This document shows positions 1-14,349 of a stretch of 64,000 bases of DNA, one piece after another. Positions within the stretch are counted from its first letter, which is position 1; every line of letters starts with the position of its first letter. The DNA lies in NCBI GenBank assembly GCA_905178155.1, contig CAJINV010000003.1, positions 6,229,985 to 6,293,984 on the forward strand, written 5' to 3'. The translations under genes were made by a program, and so were the position numbers. The DNA comes from Amoebophrya sp. A120 (lineage: Eukaryota; Sar; Dinophyceae; Syndiniales; Amoebophryaceae). The notes beneath the pieces are model-generated. The model was not told where the DNA came from and did not search any database. It saw only the letters and a list, made by a program, of their open reading frames with translations.

Positions 1-1408
1 CAACCAGCATCAAAAGATCGCACACAGGCTAACACCATCGCAAGTTCTTCGAGAATGCGTCACTACTTGCCAGCACATGGACAAACCAAAATAATAGACT
101 TCCATTTCGTATTCATTGCCTTTGTCGAAAAAGCAGGACTTCTGCCGCCATTATGAACTTTTTCATCTGTGCAGGTACTTCTGGGCGCGTGATCCTTTTC
201 CGTGCGCTTGCTTTCGGATTGCCGAAGATCTTGGGAAAATCCTTTGACTCTGCTTTTTCACGACTACGGAGCACTGATCTTCGCATCTAGAATTTCTTTT
301 GCAGCTGGCTGGTCACATGCCCTTCACGCAAAACTCTTTGCTCACAAAAAACTCATGAGACCAAGACCACACGTCATAAGAACGGGAGAAAGAATTCACT
401 GTACAACAGCTGGATGAAACCGACACAGGAAGCGGATAAAGCCATGCATCTCTTACCCGATAAAGTGCGCGAATCTTCTGACCGAGATTCGACTCGACAA
501 AACTAGGCGAAGACCCAAGTTGGGTCGCTTTGTGTCTCAAAGTTGTAGCCGCGCACTGAATTTACTAGGCTAAGAATATTGGCTGAGTGCTATACTCAGC
601 GCAGTCCTGGCGGTCAAGACTAACAAGGCGAAGGCGTTTGGTGTTTTTGAATCTAGGCAAGCCAAGGTATGCACGCAGCATATATCGCTCCCTATTCTTA
701 GGCTTGTAAATTCCGCGATGTTTGTGTTGCTACTTTTGCCTTTTCCTTGCCACACTCGTAGCAACGGATGTCAGCGACAGACGTTGCTCGAGTGGGCTTT
801 TGCCCTTTGCAGCGCGTTGCGCTATGCTGGCTCTCCAGGTGCGGACTAGCCACACAGGGAGGCGACTACAGCCACGAGCTGGGGGAGCTCATACATTCCC
901 TACTCTTATGCAGGGATAGGTGGGGATTGGCTAGTAGTTCTTACCCGTTCCCAATAGGGGAACTCCTTGGGCTCATAACTCTGTGGACGTGTCAAGCGTC
1001 AGGGACGAGGCATGCTCACTAGCATGCTGTCCTAAGATAGAGAACAGAGTCACTATCTAAGCAACCTAGTATGTAGGTGCTACTGCAGAGTTAAGGGCTA
1101 TTGATTCATCAGGCTACTGGCACTACGACCAGGAGCCATCTTGGCACTGTGTACATTGTTCACGTCATTCCATTGGTGTCGTTATCATCAGCATCCTAGT
1201 GGTGCCCTGTGTGTGATCCTCATGATCCTACTGGTGTGGCCCCTGTATTTACATCCTACACCTATGGGTGTGCTTTGACCTATTCATGGATCTCATTGAT
1301 CTAGGGAGCATGCTAGCAACTGCTCTAGTCCGAGACAGGTTGCTGCGCAATAAGTCAGGAATTCACTGTACAACAGCTGGATGAAACCGGCACAGGAAGC
1401 GCTGCGGG
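1..1408. other. no supported gene
   Basis: Only short open frames without recognisable domains. A 43-bp stretch at about 391-433 recurs almost exactly at 1360-1402, next to the element at 1409. I recognise no rRNA or tRNA here, although 780-1250 has a composition and many short repeats unlike the neighbouring AT-rich spacer. Confidence 0.4.
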
Positions 1409-1687
1409 TATCCTGAGTAAAAACGTCCCCACACCAGAGCTGTAATGCAGATTTGCAAAGACAGGAAGACTTGTAATGCGCATCCCCATGAGAGCCATTT
1501 CTAAGCGTGTTTTGGAATTTGTGATGCTGTAAACAGGATGAGCAGAAGAATCTGTGATGCGGCTGCACTTGCTAACCTGCACTACACTGCGGAGTGCAAC
1601 TTGTCATGCGTGACTCACAAAACCCCTAGGTTTGTGTTGCAAAATCCCCATCCTGACTTTGGTGTGGGGATGTTTTTACACAGGATA
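1409..1687. mobile_element. introner-like element, family C
   Basis: A 279-bp element beginning TATCCTGAGTAAAAACGTCC and ending in its approximate inverse complement. It is flanked on both sides by the direct repeat GCGGG (1404-1408 and 1688-1692). On the minus strand, removing the element and one repeat joins a hydrophobic stretch (about 1735-1693) to an open frame that runs to 1293. The host may therefore be an unrecognised small gene; no homology supports it. Confidence 0.7.
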
Positions 1688-1866
1688 GCGGGGCCATTTG
1701 ACCTTGAAAACTACTGCAGCTAGTACCGCTGCGATGACATCATATCTCCGCTACAGCACTTACTCTGCTCTCTCCAACCAATGATCAGAGAGCATCTTCT
1801 ACTCAATTGCTTCACCGCAAGGAAGAGCTGCTGCAGTTTAAGGATACTGCTCTTATAGCATGATTT

Positions 1867-3940
<2,074 letters not shown>

Positions 3941-4609
3941 ACTTTGGGTATACTATAACTATTTGAGCAGTTTAACTGGAGGCAAATAATAAATTCGACA
4001 AACCTTATCTGAGTCGTGACTTTTTAATTCAATTCTGTCCATATGCATATTCTTCGTGTGCATCGAAGAAGAAAGAAATCATGTTTGGGTCGACGTCAAT
4101 CTCAACCGTATCTAGTAAGCCTCTGCTCTGCTTTTTCTTCTTCCAGACAGCGGGATCCAGATCTGACGCGTTCAGTCAAAGAACTGTCCTGCTCCTGTTG
4201 CGTCAGAACACACTTGGTGGAGAGTGCTTCAAGTTTGGAGGACAACAACGCTCTGACTCTGGGCTCGATCGGCAACACCTCCACAAGCCACGCTGATTCA
4301 CTCGAGTATCAAGAAGGGCTAGTACACTGCACCAGTGGCCTACAGATGAAGTCCATAATTTGCATGTGGAACACATTTGCATCAATCATGGGGGTGCCTG
4401 GAAGCCGAGGCCCAGACCGACCAGTCCGAACTCAGATCTTGTGCGGAAAAAAAGCATGACGCCCGCGCGAAAGAGGCGGACCCCTAGAAGTGGCGACCGA
4501 CTGCAAAACCAGCCTAAACCAGAAGCTCATTTTCTTTGCACGACCGCCAAGTTGATTTATTACCCACACCGCCTCACTTACGCGGTTGCAATGAGCGTAG
4601 GTTTCTTTA
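3941..4609. other. intergenic
   Basis: Spacer between the PHYHD1-like start and the end of the next minus-strand gene. Only unconvincing short frames are present. Confidence 0.5.
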
Positions 4610-6388
4610 TCATGCCCCCGCAATTGCCGCATCCATGCCTGGAAGATTAGTTTGGGCTCCGACGGGTGATCCAGAGCTCTTGCTACCCTGCAGCACGTGT
4701 GGCGGAGAAACTTTTTCCGGCTCGCCAGGGCGAGGTCGCTCTTTCTCGGATGCAGCAAGATGCTTCTGTATCTTTTCCTCTTGTCGCTCCTCCGCACTTT
4801 TTGGTTTCCAAATTGGGTCAGAAAAGGTCGGGGACTCCTTGTTCCACTCCACCCTATGTGCGTCCCACATGCGTCTATTCCACGAACTCCCGCGTCCGCC
4901 GCCTCGTTGTAAGTAGTGACTCAGCCGCCACTTCAGCTTCCGGTGCTTTTTCGGGTCGTCAAGGGTTTCCAGATTATCGAGCCTGATGTTGTGCCATGCG
5001 TAAGTTTGCTTCATTTCCATTTGCACTTCGCATATGCATCCACGTTTACTTTCCATGTATCTGTAAAAAACAAAATCATACATAGATTAAGCCAAGGCAG
5101 GGCAGGTAGAGGTACAGAAGCTTGCCTTCTCCGGCAAGAATCTCAAACGAGAGAAAACCTGAATTCCATGTGACACGTATCGAAAGGAAAAATCCCCCCT
5201 CCCCATATTGAAAAAGTATGTTTCCAAAAATTTGTGTTGCGGGTTTGAGGTCACAGATCACAACTGTCTTGCAAGAAGACAAGGGCAGAAGCTTCCGCCC
5301 CATTATGGACGCGATTTGTCATGCTGTTGGGCCTAAAGGGGGGCCGTTTGCCATGCTGAACTACTAGACCCATACGCCCCTACCTAGCCTGGGGATCTGG
5401 CCGCAGTGCCTCTCTGCAGTACAAAGCTGATCTCATCTGTGGCCACAAATCAGCATCACAAATTTCCGTTTTGATATGGGGAGGGGGGTGGATTTTTCAT
5501 TTTGATAACACGCGTCCCGTTGAGCCTTTTCCTTCAGCGCGGGCGTTGGGTCGTGCTCAATGGCATATTGCAGATACTCGTGCTTCGTTTGCAGCTCCCC
5601 CGTGTACTGCTTTTTATCGTCCGCTCCGAGTGATTGAAAATGATTACCCTCCCACTTCAGGATTCGTTCAAGCATACGCATGTCGCGCCGTCTGGTGCAC
5701 CGGTTAAAATCGAGTACAAATCTCGAATGCCGGGCAAGCCTTGCTGCGATCGTGTCAATACACGCTCAGTGCCTTCAAGCAGAAAAACTTCGACCGAGAG
5801 TGGACGTACTGTAATGCTCATAAATGCAAAACGGCCGCATGATGGCTCTACCGCTGGCATTCGGTCTCATCTGCGTACTCAAATGCCGTGAAAAACTCCT
5901 TGCAAACATACATGCGCGCGAACGGCTCCTTCCGCGTCTCTCTTGCCGTTTCGACGACCATACACCTGGAAGCAAACACGAGAGAACATTTTCATGGAAA
6001 GATGTCGACAAACCTTCCGTCCTTCGTGCTTCATCACGCCGCGCGACGAGCAATCCGGAGTAGAATTCCAAAGAGCAACAGTTCCAATGCAAGCATCAAT
6101 ACGATTAAAAATATCCCAAAACCTGTCTAGCACGTCGTATGGGAGCTTGCAGCGCGGAACGTTTTTGTCATCGAGAATGTGTGAGGGCGGCATATGATCT
6201 GGCAGCGTGGGAAACTCCATTATCGTCTTGTACGCATGCATCCTGTCCCACGTGAAACCGTAGCGGAGCTCGACTTCGCGCAAAATGCTGTGTTCGGTCT
6301 TCCCGAAACTCGAGGGCATAAATTCCTCCAAAAACGTCTTTTGCTTTCGGGGCTGGCCAGCCTCTCCGATGTTGACATACTCGCCCAT
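4610..6388 (-). CDS. unrecognised protein, possibly secreted
   Basis: I do not recognise the family. A phase-consistent model has exons 6388-5959, 5764-5508, 5172-5159 and 5060-4610, about 383 residues. The first methionine in a good frame is MGEYVNIG at 6388. The same frame is open upstream and encodes a strongly hydrophobic stretch (AGFALLLVLLVSA, about 6450) that would suit a signal peptide, but it lacks an ATG, so a further 5' exon is possible. The chain is rich in Cys, Arg and aromatic residues (FNRCTRRRDM, ERILKWEG), with a charged C-terminus (SAEERQEEKIQKH). Exons 2 and 3 are separated by an introner-like element. Alternatively one GT-AG intron (5061-5509) swallows both that element and the 14-nt exon. 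Confidence 0.5.
5178..5507. mobile_element. introner-like element, family B'
   Basis: A 330-bp element with terminal repeats TATCGAAAGGAAAAATCCCC and its approximate complement. Perfect direct repeats ACACG lie at 5173-5177 and 5508-5512. Its right side (CTGTGGCCACAAATC.GCATCACAAAT) matches the element at 47405-47529. Confidence 0.85.
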
Positions 6389-7132
6389 TTTTCCCGATGT
6401 TGATCTTCTTGAACGATCGGCAGAAACAAGCAGGACCAACAAAAGTGCGAAGCCAGCAGCACACTTGCACAAAACACGGCCCAAAAGTAGAAGAACGGAG
6501 TGTTGATCAAGGTACCTATTTACTTCTCTTAGAGAGGTCGTGTGCGTGTCTCCGAGAGATATACTTACATGATCTATGTCCCGGAATCTTACACGATCCT
6601 AAAGCGTAGAAGGTGAATCTCGCTCACAGAGAAACCAAGCTATGTATTCTATTGCAAGTGCACTCCTGTACCCGGTCGACCCTTTGGTGCTACCATCTCA
6701 AGCCACATCAAACACTCGAATTACTCAATCCTGGCGCTAGTACTGCTAACAAAGAAAAAACTTGCTGGACCTCTCTCGCACAGACGCTATCGCCTTACCG
6801 GCCAAGTGCCCGAAAGTGAGGACCTGGAGCGTGAAACAACCTGCTGGTCATCTTTCGCTGAACCTACTGGTCGTCGTCGTTCGTTGAAATCTGAATAAGG
6901 CAAATAACTTTGTCTGGCCGAAATCGAAGTGTGATTGGCAGCCAAAGAGAAATAAAAGAGACACTGCGATCATTTTGCAGTGGCTGCGGGAGTTCGCGAG
7001 TATGACGACATCGCCCCCGCTTTTTCTCTATCACGGACGCACAGCTTGCTTCCCGGTGGTGATCGCAGTACTGCTCAACCATCACGTTGTTCACCCCATC
7101 GCGGTGCAGGCTCGCAGTACCACACCTGGTCT
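6389..7132. other. intergenic or 5' region
   Basis: Possible signal-peptide-like frame at 6390-6510 (see the preceding gene). Otherwise no supported gene. Confidence 0.4.
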
Positions 7133-9468
7133 TCACAGCTCCTCTGGCGGAGCCTTCCCGTGTTCGGGGATGGCGTAAAACAGAGAGCCCCACAGCCCGT
7201 AGCCGTGCCTCTTCGTAAAGGGGACGCCATTGTTGAACAATTTGCGACAAGCCTTACCAAAATCACGGTAGAATCGGTCCTCACTGTGGTGGTACACGTC
7301 TACCCATTTTTTGAACTCCGGGTCGATAATCAGCGCAATGTCGGAGGGCAACATCATTAGCTCCCCCGTACTGTCTTCGTACTGCTCCGGCCCGTTCCAC
7401 TTCTTCAAGCTCCATTTCTCCTCTTTCTGTTTTTATAGTCAATATCAAGTTGAGTCTGTCGTTTGACTTTGATACTAGCAAATGTATAACTTGTTCCACT
7501 GGAATTTCATTTGCAGCTGCACAACGAAAATTTATAACACTCAGCTCGGATCTGGTAGAGAAGGAAAGTAGTCACTCTCTGTCACCCTCACTGCAGCTCC
7601 TGGAAATAAAAAAACAAACAGTATATAGGCCAGTACCAGTAAACGAAAGTATTCGTTCGTCAGCGCCGTCGGGCTGAAGGACCACGGCCCCTTGTAACCG
7701 CTGTTTTGTGGATGGCACCGGCCCAAACCATGCGCACCCGATAGAGCGACGATTTCTGGTCATGTGTTTATGATCTACTTCCGGCATACATACACACCTT
7801 CATGTAGTTCCCAGCGACGACTTGAATGTCAAATAAACCCCGAGTATAACAATTCTCAGATGACTTAACATCAACTCTGAAAAATTTTCTTATTCTTAGT
7901 ACAACACGAAACAAAAACTACAACGTACAAGATAAAACAAACTCGCTACCCTGGTCGGAGAATCCCTGACGGTGGAAAATGGTTCGCAGGTGGGTAGCTG
8001 TCGCTACCATGTTGCCCTTGTCCGCGTCTGGGAGTCGTCCGTCCGGAGCGGTTTTGGTCTGCCAAACGAGCTTTTTTCCGTCCTCCGGCCGGTCTTGTCG
8101 ACCCTCGCGAAACCCGATCTTCAGCTTGTTGCCGCTCATTTCCTCCAGCGCCACCGTCCCGGCGAAAATCCACATGTCCGACACCGAACAGTTAGGGTAC
8201 TTCTCAACTATATCAAATGTAAAAATGTCTGGGTCTGGAAGAATTCATGTTTGTCATGCTTGTCTGGCATGACCCTTAAATCTGTCATGCACGTTACCCA
8301 AGAGCTCCGTTTTTCTGTGATGCAGAGCCGTAGTTTGTCATGCAGAATAGGCAACACGTAAGAGCTCAGAAACTTGTCATGCTGGGCCAGTATTCGTAGT
8401 CTCATCATGAGACGCCACCCAGCATCACAAGTTTCCAGACCCAGACATTTTTACATTTGATAAACTAGCGGCTGAAGCAATTTGCGCGCGCGGTCCAGAC
8501 CCGCGTTCGCATCCCAGCCCGCTTCTGGGGCAAAGCGCATGCGAGCACCGTCGGACCCTGAATGATGGATCAGGATGCATCAAATTATCACAGGAAATGT
8601 TCGTTGCCTTCTTCGAAGTTCTTTTTCTACGCCAACACGAATCAGTACGCCTCAACCACAGAGAAATCTATGGCAGAGGGGGTACTACAGAGAAATCAAT
8701 GGCGAATCAGTGCGCATCGCAGGCAGAGGAGGTACTACTAATCAGTGGGCATCATCATCACCATCATTTACTTTGTACTTTATTGAGAGCAGCGAGTGTG
8801 GACGTGACATCGCACCAGCTCATGTCAACTACAACGAAGCTTCGAAACAAGTACTCACAAAACTCTTCGAACCTCCTGTTTTCTCATGCCTGTCCCAAGT
8901 GCCGGAAGAATGCCATGCGAGACGAACCAATACCGGCCCTAGTGGCTCTTCAACATACTTCTCGTCGTCTAGCAGCGCTATTATATCCCGCCTGACATTA
9001 TCCCAATTTGTTTTTCCGATATTTCCGGCGACCTGTTTTACATTTTGCAGCTGAGTCTTTGCAAAGTGTGCAATGTCAAAAAATTGTCAGGACTACTACT
9101 GGGAACAACCCAGACGCCGTCGGCGCAACCGTAAAAATTACATCTCGCGAAGATACCTCACACAAAACTCGATTCGACGGTGCACCTCCGAGTAAAGCGT
9201 CTGCACCCGGAGCAGCGGATGGTCCTCGCGTGGTGAACGTATACCGTCGTGTGGAGGAGCAGAAGCTCGCAGATAATACGAGCGCAGAGATATTGTCTCG
9301 CTCCTGGTACAACAGGTAAGCGGCAGTCGCGCCTGAAACGCCAGCAACTAATGTCTTGGCAGAACTCGAACCCGAGGTCGACGATCCAGCACTGCCACCC
9401 TGTCGGCACGGAATCACACGTGCAAGTGGTCGGCTCACAACTCGCATAGACGAGCTTGTCATAGACAT
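7133..9468 (-). CDS. class I haem peroxidase (cytochrome c / ascorbate peroxidase type)
   Basis: Reduces hydrogen peroxide with a haem cofactor; probably mitochondrial. Exons 9468-9157, 9032-8873, 8557-8463, 8205-7950, 7755-7637 and 7426-7133 give about 411 residues, all in phase. The distal catalytic residues lie in [13 protein letters not shown] (Arg, Trp, His) and the proximal haem His in [13 protein letters not shown]. Other family landmarks are [44 protein letters not shown] and FKKWVDVY. Residues 1-100 are Ser/Arg/Ala-rich, as a mitochondrial presequence would be, and contain a short hydrophobic patch. Introns are GT-AG except the third, an introner-like element. Whether it prefers cytochrome c or ascorbate cannot be settled by eye. 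Confidence 0.93.
8211..8462. mobile_element. introner-like element, family A (intron 3 of the peroxidase)
   Basis: A 252-bp element with terminal repeats TATCAAATGTAAAAATGTCT (then GGGTCTGGAA) and the exact complement at the right. Perfect direct repeats AACTA lie at 8206-8210 and 8463-8467. Excision with one repeat gives KLLQPLV-EKYPNC, continuous with the peroxidase family alignment. Confidence 0.95.
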
Positions 9469-9925
9469 TGTCGTACTCGTGTTTCAACACAGAAGCTAAA
9501 AGAAAAAACGTATGAAATTCGATGAGGCCAGAACAACCAGCGTCGTTTTTACGATGCTTTCAGATTCAGTATTTGCTATGCTTTCCAGAGCAATTGTTTG
9601 CTCACATTCAGCCAATCAGCACCGAAACAACTCAGATGGAAATGGAGCTCAGACCGACGCCAACGACAAGACACTGGTATCACAATCAATTGATTTCTAT
9701 TACAGGACGACGACATGACAACCACAACTGTGATCACTTGCATAAGCGCTTTGCATTTGAATTTGTATCGGTCATCAGTCTACTCGGATTACATGAAGGA
9801 AAAAACAATCGACATCACAAAGTTCTCACCTCATTTCATATTTCTCCAACATAAACAAATCGCGTGCCAGGCGACTAAGAAAAAAAGAATATGGAACTGC
9901 AACCGATGAGCGCGCCTAACCATCT

Positions 9926-10501
9926 CTACTCAATTCGTTTGTTGCAATGGCTGATCCATTTTCCAACTGTTGATCGCTTTTCTTTGCAACGCAGGTGCAC
10001 CGCGAGAGCGGTCAGAACGCCGCTCTTGAACACTGAGTGAAACAAAAACAGTCCAAGCTCCGCAAACGAGTGTGGCGGGGCAATTCCAGGATGAAAATCC
10101 TTGACAACGGAGCAAGCCTCAGCAATAAAACCGCGGACGCGATATTCCCTCCGTGGATGTGGATGCATTTGTGTCCGTGGCCCTTCGGACAAGGTAGTCC
10201 CAGTCGACACACTTTCATAATAATGACCGTGCAACGACAAGATGTTTGGTGGAGCTTTCGTGCGTGCCAGGATGTCACTTCGCGTCTCCTTCCCAGGGTT
10301 CATCGTCAATATCCTTTTAATGCTCATTGCGATAGGTGAAACAGGTCGTCTTGTAGTTCTTGTTTCGGTAGACGTAAAACGCGATTCTTTGAATATTATC
10401 AACAATCTCTCTACTGGAACTTGCTGTTGTACTTGCAGCGGTGCAGCCCGGTGCAAAACGCATGCGCACCTTGTCTGATGCTGAAACAGAAACAGTAACA
10501 C
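9926..10501 (-). CDS. hypothetical, exon structure unresolved
   Basis: Several minus-strand stretches look coding but no single model joins them. A start at about 10462 (MRFAPGCTAASTT) leads into SREIVDNIQRIAFYVYRN, and a downstream stretch has AEACSVVKDFHPGIAPP and a hydrophobic FAELGLFLFH. No family recognised. It could be an artefact of two unrelated frames. Confidence 0.25.
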   Translation of the reverse strand: MLLFLFQHQTRCACVLHRAAPLQVQQQVPVERLLIIFKESRFTSTETRTTRRPVSPIAMSIKRILTMNPGKETRSDILARTKAPPNILSLHGHYYESVSTGTTLSEGPRTQMHPHPRREYRVRGFIAEACSVVKDFHPGIAPPHSFAELGLFLFHSVFKSGVLTALAVHLRCKEKRSTVGKWISHCNKRIE

Positions 10502-10620
10502 ATCGGTAGTCGTGTGTAAAATGGAAACTTTTGTGCTTTTCGATAGTTGTATCTGAAACGTAATCCCTGCGGTTGCATTTGCTTTTCGGTTCCGCGAAAA
10601 GGAGCCCGGGGCTGGTTATA

Positions 10621-11614
10621 TTATAATTTTTTCTTCATCGGTGTCTTCCCGCGGGTTTTGCTGCCAGAGGAGCTGACGTCGTCGTCGCTGTCAGCCTTCG
10701 CAATTCCGTAAATCAGCGACAACAACCCGATGACGACGACGCTCGAGGTGACTACGGTCAGTCCCAGAGTTGAGATCGTCGTCCAAATGTTGCCGGCGCC
10801 CGTGCCTGCCTTGACTAACTCCGGACTATGCAGTACAAATACGTCTGGGCCCGGAAAAATTTATGAATCTTCTGCCATACAGATTCTTCATGACCGACAA
10901 AGCCAGCAGTCCACAGCATAGTTTGAATGAAGGTTCCGTTCCGCTTTCCAGTTTTTACCTGTCTTGTATAACCATGACCCAACTGAGTTCCCGCTCCAAA
11001 AAAATCTGAGCCTTTGCTCCAACGCATGACAAATTTTCATGCGATGCCGCCCTTGGGGACAGACACGAGCGAGTTCAAATGTTTCCAGAACCAGACGTAT
11101 TTGCCACGCATACGGACTGTTCTTGAACAACTCGTTGGGGCAGTCAGTGATGGCAATCACCATGTAGGACAAGAAGTTCGACAACGGGGCGATCTGCAGG
11201 CAAACGAAACACACCTTCTGCATCTTTTCGCTCAAAGCCGTTGCGTACGGAAACGCGAGCGCGCACCCGATCAGCAGCTCCGAAAAGTGCCGCAGCAAGT
11301 GGTACGCAGCCTTCCCCATCCGCTTGTTCGCAAGCTTGTCGATTGCCAACCTTTAGTGAGAATTTAAACTTTTCAAAGTCCTGTTGCTGTGCACATTTGT
11401 TGTCCCTTTGGGCATCGAAAAAATTCTGCCCGTCGCGGTGTGCACTCCCGACGAGGCCAGGGAGATTGTATCAACATGAAGAAATTTAACGAATACACAT
11501 ACGGAGGATGAAGGAGGCAGAAATAAATATAGAGTACCCCTGAAAGCATCCCAATAACGCCCAGGAAAGTGCGGCCACGAGTAGCCACTTGCGGTATTGA
11601 ACGGCCGTCGCCAT
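10621..11614 (-). CDS. putative multi-pass membrane protein
   Basis: Likely first exon 11614-11503 (MATAVQYRKWLLVAALSWA..., one membrane segment, strong GTATGTG donor). Then exon 11350-11114 (HLLRHFSELLIGCALAFPY and SNFLSYMVIAIT, two hydrophobic stretches) and exon 10825-10621 (GNIWTTISTLGLTVVTSSVV, one membrane segment, with a Lys-rich tail ending KTPMKKKL). The last intron is an introner-like element with in-phase GT-AG borders. The join of exon 1 to exon 2 is off by one base, so a middle exon may be missing. No family assigned; the first exon resembles helix 1 of some transporters, a weak hint. Confidence 0.5.
10826..11113. mobile_element. introner-like element with GT-AG borders
   Basis: The terminal repeats (TACAAATACGTCTGGGCCCGG on the left, its diverged complement on the right) place it in family A. 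The flanking direct repeat is eroded. The interval itself is a GT-AG intron in phase 2 (donor GTATGCG, acceptor CATAG). It may be an older insertion now using canonical borders. Confidence 0.7.
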
Positions 11615-11686
11615 CGTGCTTTCTTTTCGTTGTTTTTTCAGAAAATCCGAAAACCTACCTCTCAGCGCAACGTCACTAATTGTTCT

Positions 11687-12241
11687 TTACTTACTTCGAA
11701 TTCTGAGGTTTGAAGTCTGAAGAAAATGAAAATCCGAGTCGCGACAAGCTATAATACCCTCAGCACACTGTTTTTTGATTAGTTGCAGGAACATCGCACT
11801 TTCATGATCATCATGATCATCATCGTCATCTATCATCATCATCATCCGTCGATTTTGAAAGAAGGACATGCACCCGCTGCGTCTAATCCAATCGCGCACG
11901 GTGTATGTCTGGCGCTCGTACCAGTCAAGATGTTCTCGCTTCTCTTCCCTCAAACGACACTCGTATCGTCCGCCTACCGAAAGGGGTGCCCTCTGTTTTC
12001 AGAGTTGTAGAGCCAAAAGATACTACTTAAATGAATATCATTCCCACATGCATGCTCATGTCGAAGCGCCACTCGGTCACTTCTGACCGATACACCGGAC
12101 TCGAAGGATACGACGACTGTTAACTTTCCTTCGGTATGGTGGGAATGAAAGAATCTAGATTCTTTCGTCGCACAGAGTCGTGGCATTTCCAATGTCACCA
12201 AGAGCACCGGTAAAGGTAGGAGCAATCCAACAATGCATACG
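11687..12241 (-). CDS. hypothetical protein with Asp/His run
   Basis: An exon at about 11992-11687 opens with a good acceptor (AAAACAG) and reads LSVGGRYECRLREEKREHL, then DWYERQTYTVRDW. It then enters a low-complexity Met/Asp/His run made by a TCA/ATG microsatellite. Upstream pieces (MHCWIAPTFTGALGD at about 12235 and VYRSEVTEWRFDMSM at about 12090) look coding but are not joined with confidence. No family recognised. Confidence 0.3.
11805..11870. repeat. TCA/ATCATG microsatellite
   Basis: Imperfect run of ATC/ATG trinucleotides. On the minus strand it would encode Met, Asp and His runs. Confidence 0.8.
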
Positions 12242-12498
12242 CGGGCTTAGGCATCAGATGAAAAAAATTAATGTTAATAAAATAAAAAATGTCATTGTGA
12301 CTGGCACGGTCCTCACGACTCAAGTACCTTTTCATGTGCTTATCTTACAGAAGAGAAAGAGAATAGATGGGAGCAATTAGGCATTTTGTTTGGAACTGCG
12401 AGTGCGAGAGTACGATAGAAAATTGTCGTCGACGCAAGAATGCAAAAACAACTATGCACCCACGTTTATGTCTCAATGTAAATAATTTCTACTCAGTG

Positions 12499-13291
12499 TC
12501 AGTACAGCGGAATGTCCATGTACAGACTCGTGTCGTTCTTGGAACTTTGATCATTAAGCAGCCCCCTCGGCGAAGTTCCGGTAATGTCGGCGCGACTACC
12601 GGATACGAGTTCGCAGACACGGTTCCCCGGATCGCCCGCTCGGTGGTCGAAAACCCATCCTGGCGTGCTCGGGTCATCGATTTTCAGGTAGACGACGTCG
12701 TCAAGCGGCAGCCGCTCACTGACCGTGAACAGTGCACCCTCCCGCAAAATGCTCGCTGCACCGCCCGGCGGCGCCAGAGCCTTCTCCATGGTCGGGCGGA
12801 CGCGCCGACACACACCCTGCGGGAAAACTACGCGGTACTGCCACGAACCCCTTTCGATCCGTACCTCTTTCAGGTCCTTCTCGGCCACCCATTTCTCCCC
12901 GCCGACGCGAACCCACCTGTTCATTCTTGTTATCCATTGCATGATACATCCAGCATTGCATACTTACGCAGAGTAGAATCAGCATCAGAGATCACTAGGA
13001 AACCCGAGTGAATGCCCCGAACATAAACTTTAGTCAACTAAAACCCATAATTTCTGCAGTACGTGCTGCCGTCTTTTGCTTCTTTGCGGCATCCCGCGAC
13101 GAGCAATGTTCCTTCCGCCAGCACAGTTTTTGCCCGTGGCCGGAAAGAATGCTTTGTCTTCTCTTTCACTGCCGTCGGGGAAACCACCACATACTCCCAA
13201 TGTCCCGGGATTTCGTCTTCGAAAGAACTGTACTTTCCGGCACCCGCAAGCGCTGATGGCAACACGGAGTGCATACTTTCCAGTGCCGCTT
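12499..13291 (-). CDS. tandem SH3-like repeat protein (partial 5')
   Basis: Two in-phase exons, 13291-13063 and 12916-12499, split by a GT-AG intron. Each half has the pattern of SH3b-like repeats often seen in algae and dinoflagellates: W(E/Q)YxVVxP, a V/R-rich strand, a small-residue loop, G(A/T)Lx(V/T)V, then a strand ending in GWVFD or TWVRV. First copy: HWEYVVVSPTAV to DGSTWVRVGGEKWVAEKD. Second copy: SWQYRVVFPQGV to VVYLKIDDPSTPGWVFDHR. The exon at 13291 starts in mid-codon, so at least one 5' exon exists. Candidate coding pieces lie at 13440-13830 (KYVRTIAPERRKQAK) but I cannot join them. Function unknown. Confidence 0.6.
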
Positions 13292-13299
13292 CTGTTGTT

Positions 13300-14349
13300 A
13301 TATTAAGTTCTCCCTTCGTCAAATTTCTCGCACTAGTCTATCTTCAACCACGTGAGATATCAGGCACACTATGACTTGACAGTCACGGGCTTTGTGTACA
13401 TGTAGGATGCAATACCGCCAGTTTGGCATCACTTCTCTCATCCACTTTTCACACTCGATGCGCAATGCGTCGCTTCTCCCTCAGCATTCAACGACGTTTT
13501 GGCTTGTTTCCTCCTCTCTGGTGCGATCGTCCTCACATATTTTGTTTTCGGTTTGCTGCTGCACAAGCACAAAGCCTGTTGCTTTGTATTCTCAGGCATT
13601 CATGAAGCGGTTTTGCAATGAAACTCTCACATACGCTTCTACAGTCACAACATTTCCTCTCGGTGCAACACGCACGAACCAGCACCAGTTGCGATCCCCA
13701 CCTTCGGGCGGACAGCAACACATCGAAAAACACGACGAGCAGAGAAATCGACCCAGCACTTCCCCAAGCATATGTATATTATCGCTGCGAAGCAGCTGGA
13801 AATCGAAAAAGTATTTAGAAAAAACCAAAAAGGAAAATTTGAAGGCACTTTAGTCCTCCACTTACATCCCACAATCTGTCCACTTATTTAAAACCTGTAA
13901 ACAAGAAAAGCTCAAACTAAATTTCGTTCAAAATTGACACACCTCCCTGCATATAAAATCAGTAGAAGAAGAAATAAAACGGTAAAATTGTCTAAAAACA
14001 ATTGATACGAAGAAAGTACATCGAAGTAGTAATGTCGAACTTGCGTAGGTCTGAAATATCATTCATAAATTTTAATAAACCCCAACAACGAACTATCCCT
14101 CTAGATCCAAAACGATAACCACGTGGTTGTGATTTAGAGTTCTATTTGCAATCGGGATGGCTACCGGATTTTCTTTAGAGTCGCAGATGCTCGAAGCGTG
14201 CCATTCACCAAAAACCGGAACGCATCCTTGTAGAGCAGCCGCGAGGGTCACCAACACGATCCGGTTTCATCCTTGCGAGTGATCATGAGAACGTCGCCTT
14301 CGCCAGAGATCACGATTGCATGATGAACCCCTTGATGATGTTTACGCGC
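13300..14349. other. mostly intergenic
   Basis: May hold 5' exons of the SH3-like gene (13440-13830). The part from 13860 to 14340 is AT-rich with no supported frame. Confidence 0.4.

Noticed and set aside
780-1250. Possible structured RNA or rRNA fragment
   Set aside because: Unusual composition only; no segment matches rRNA, tRNA or snRNA features I can name.
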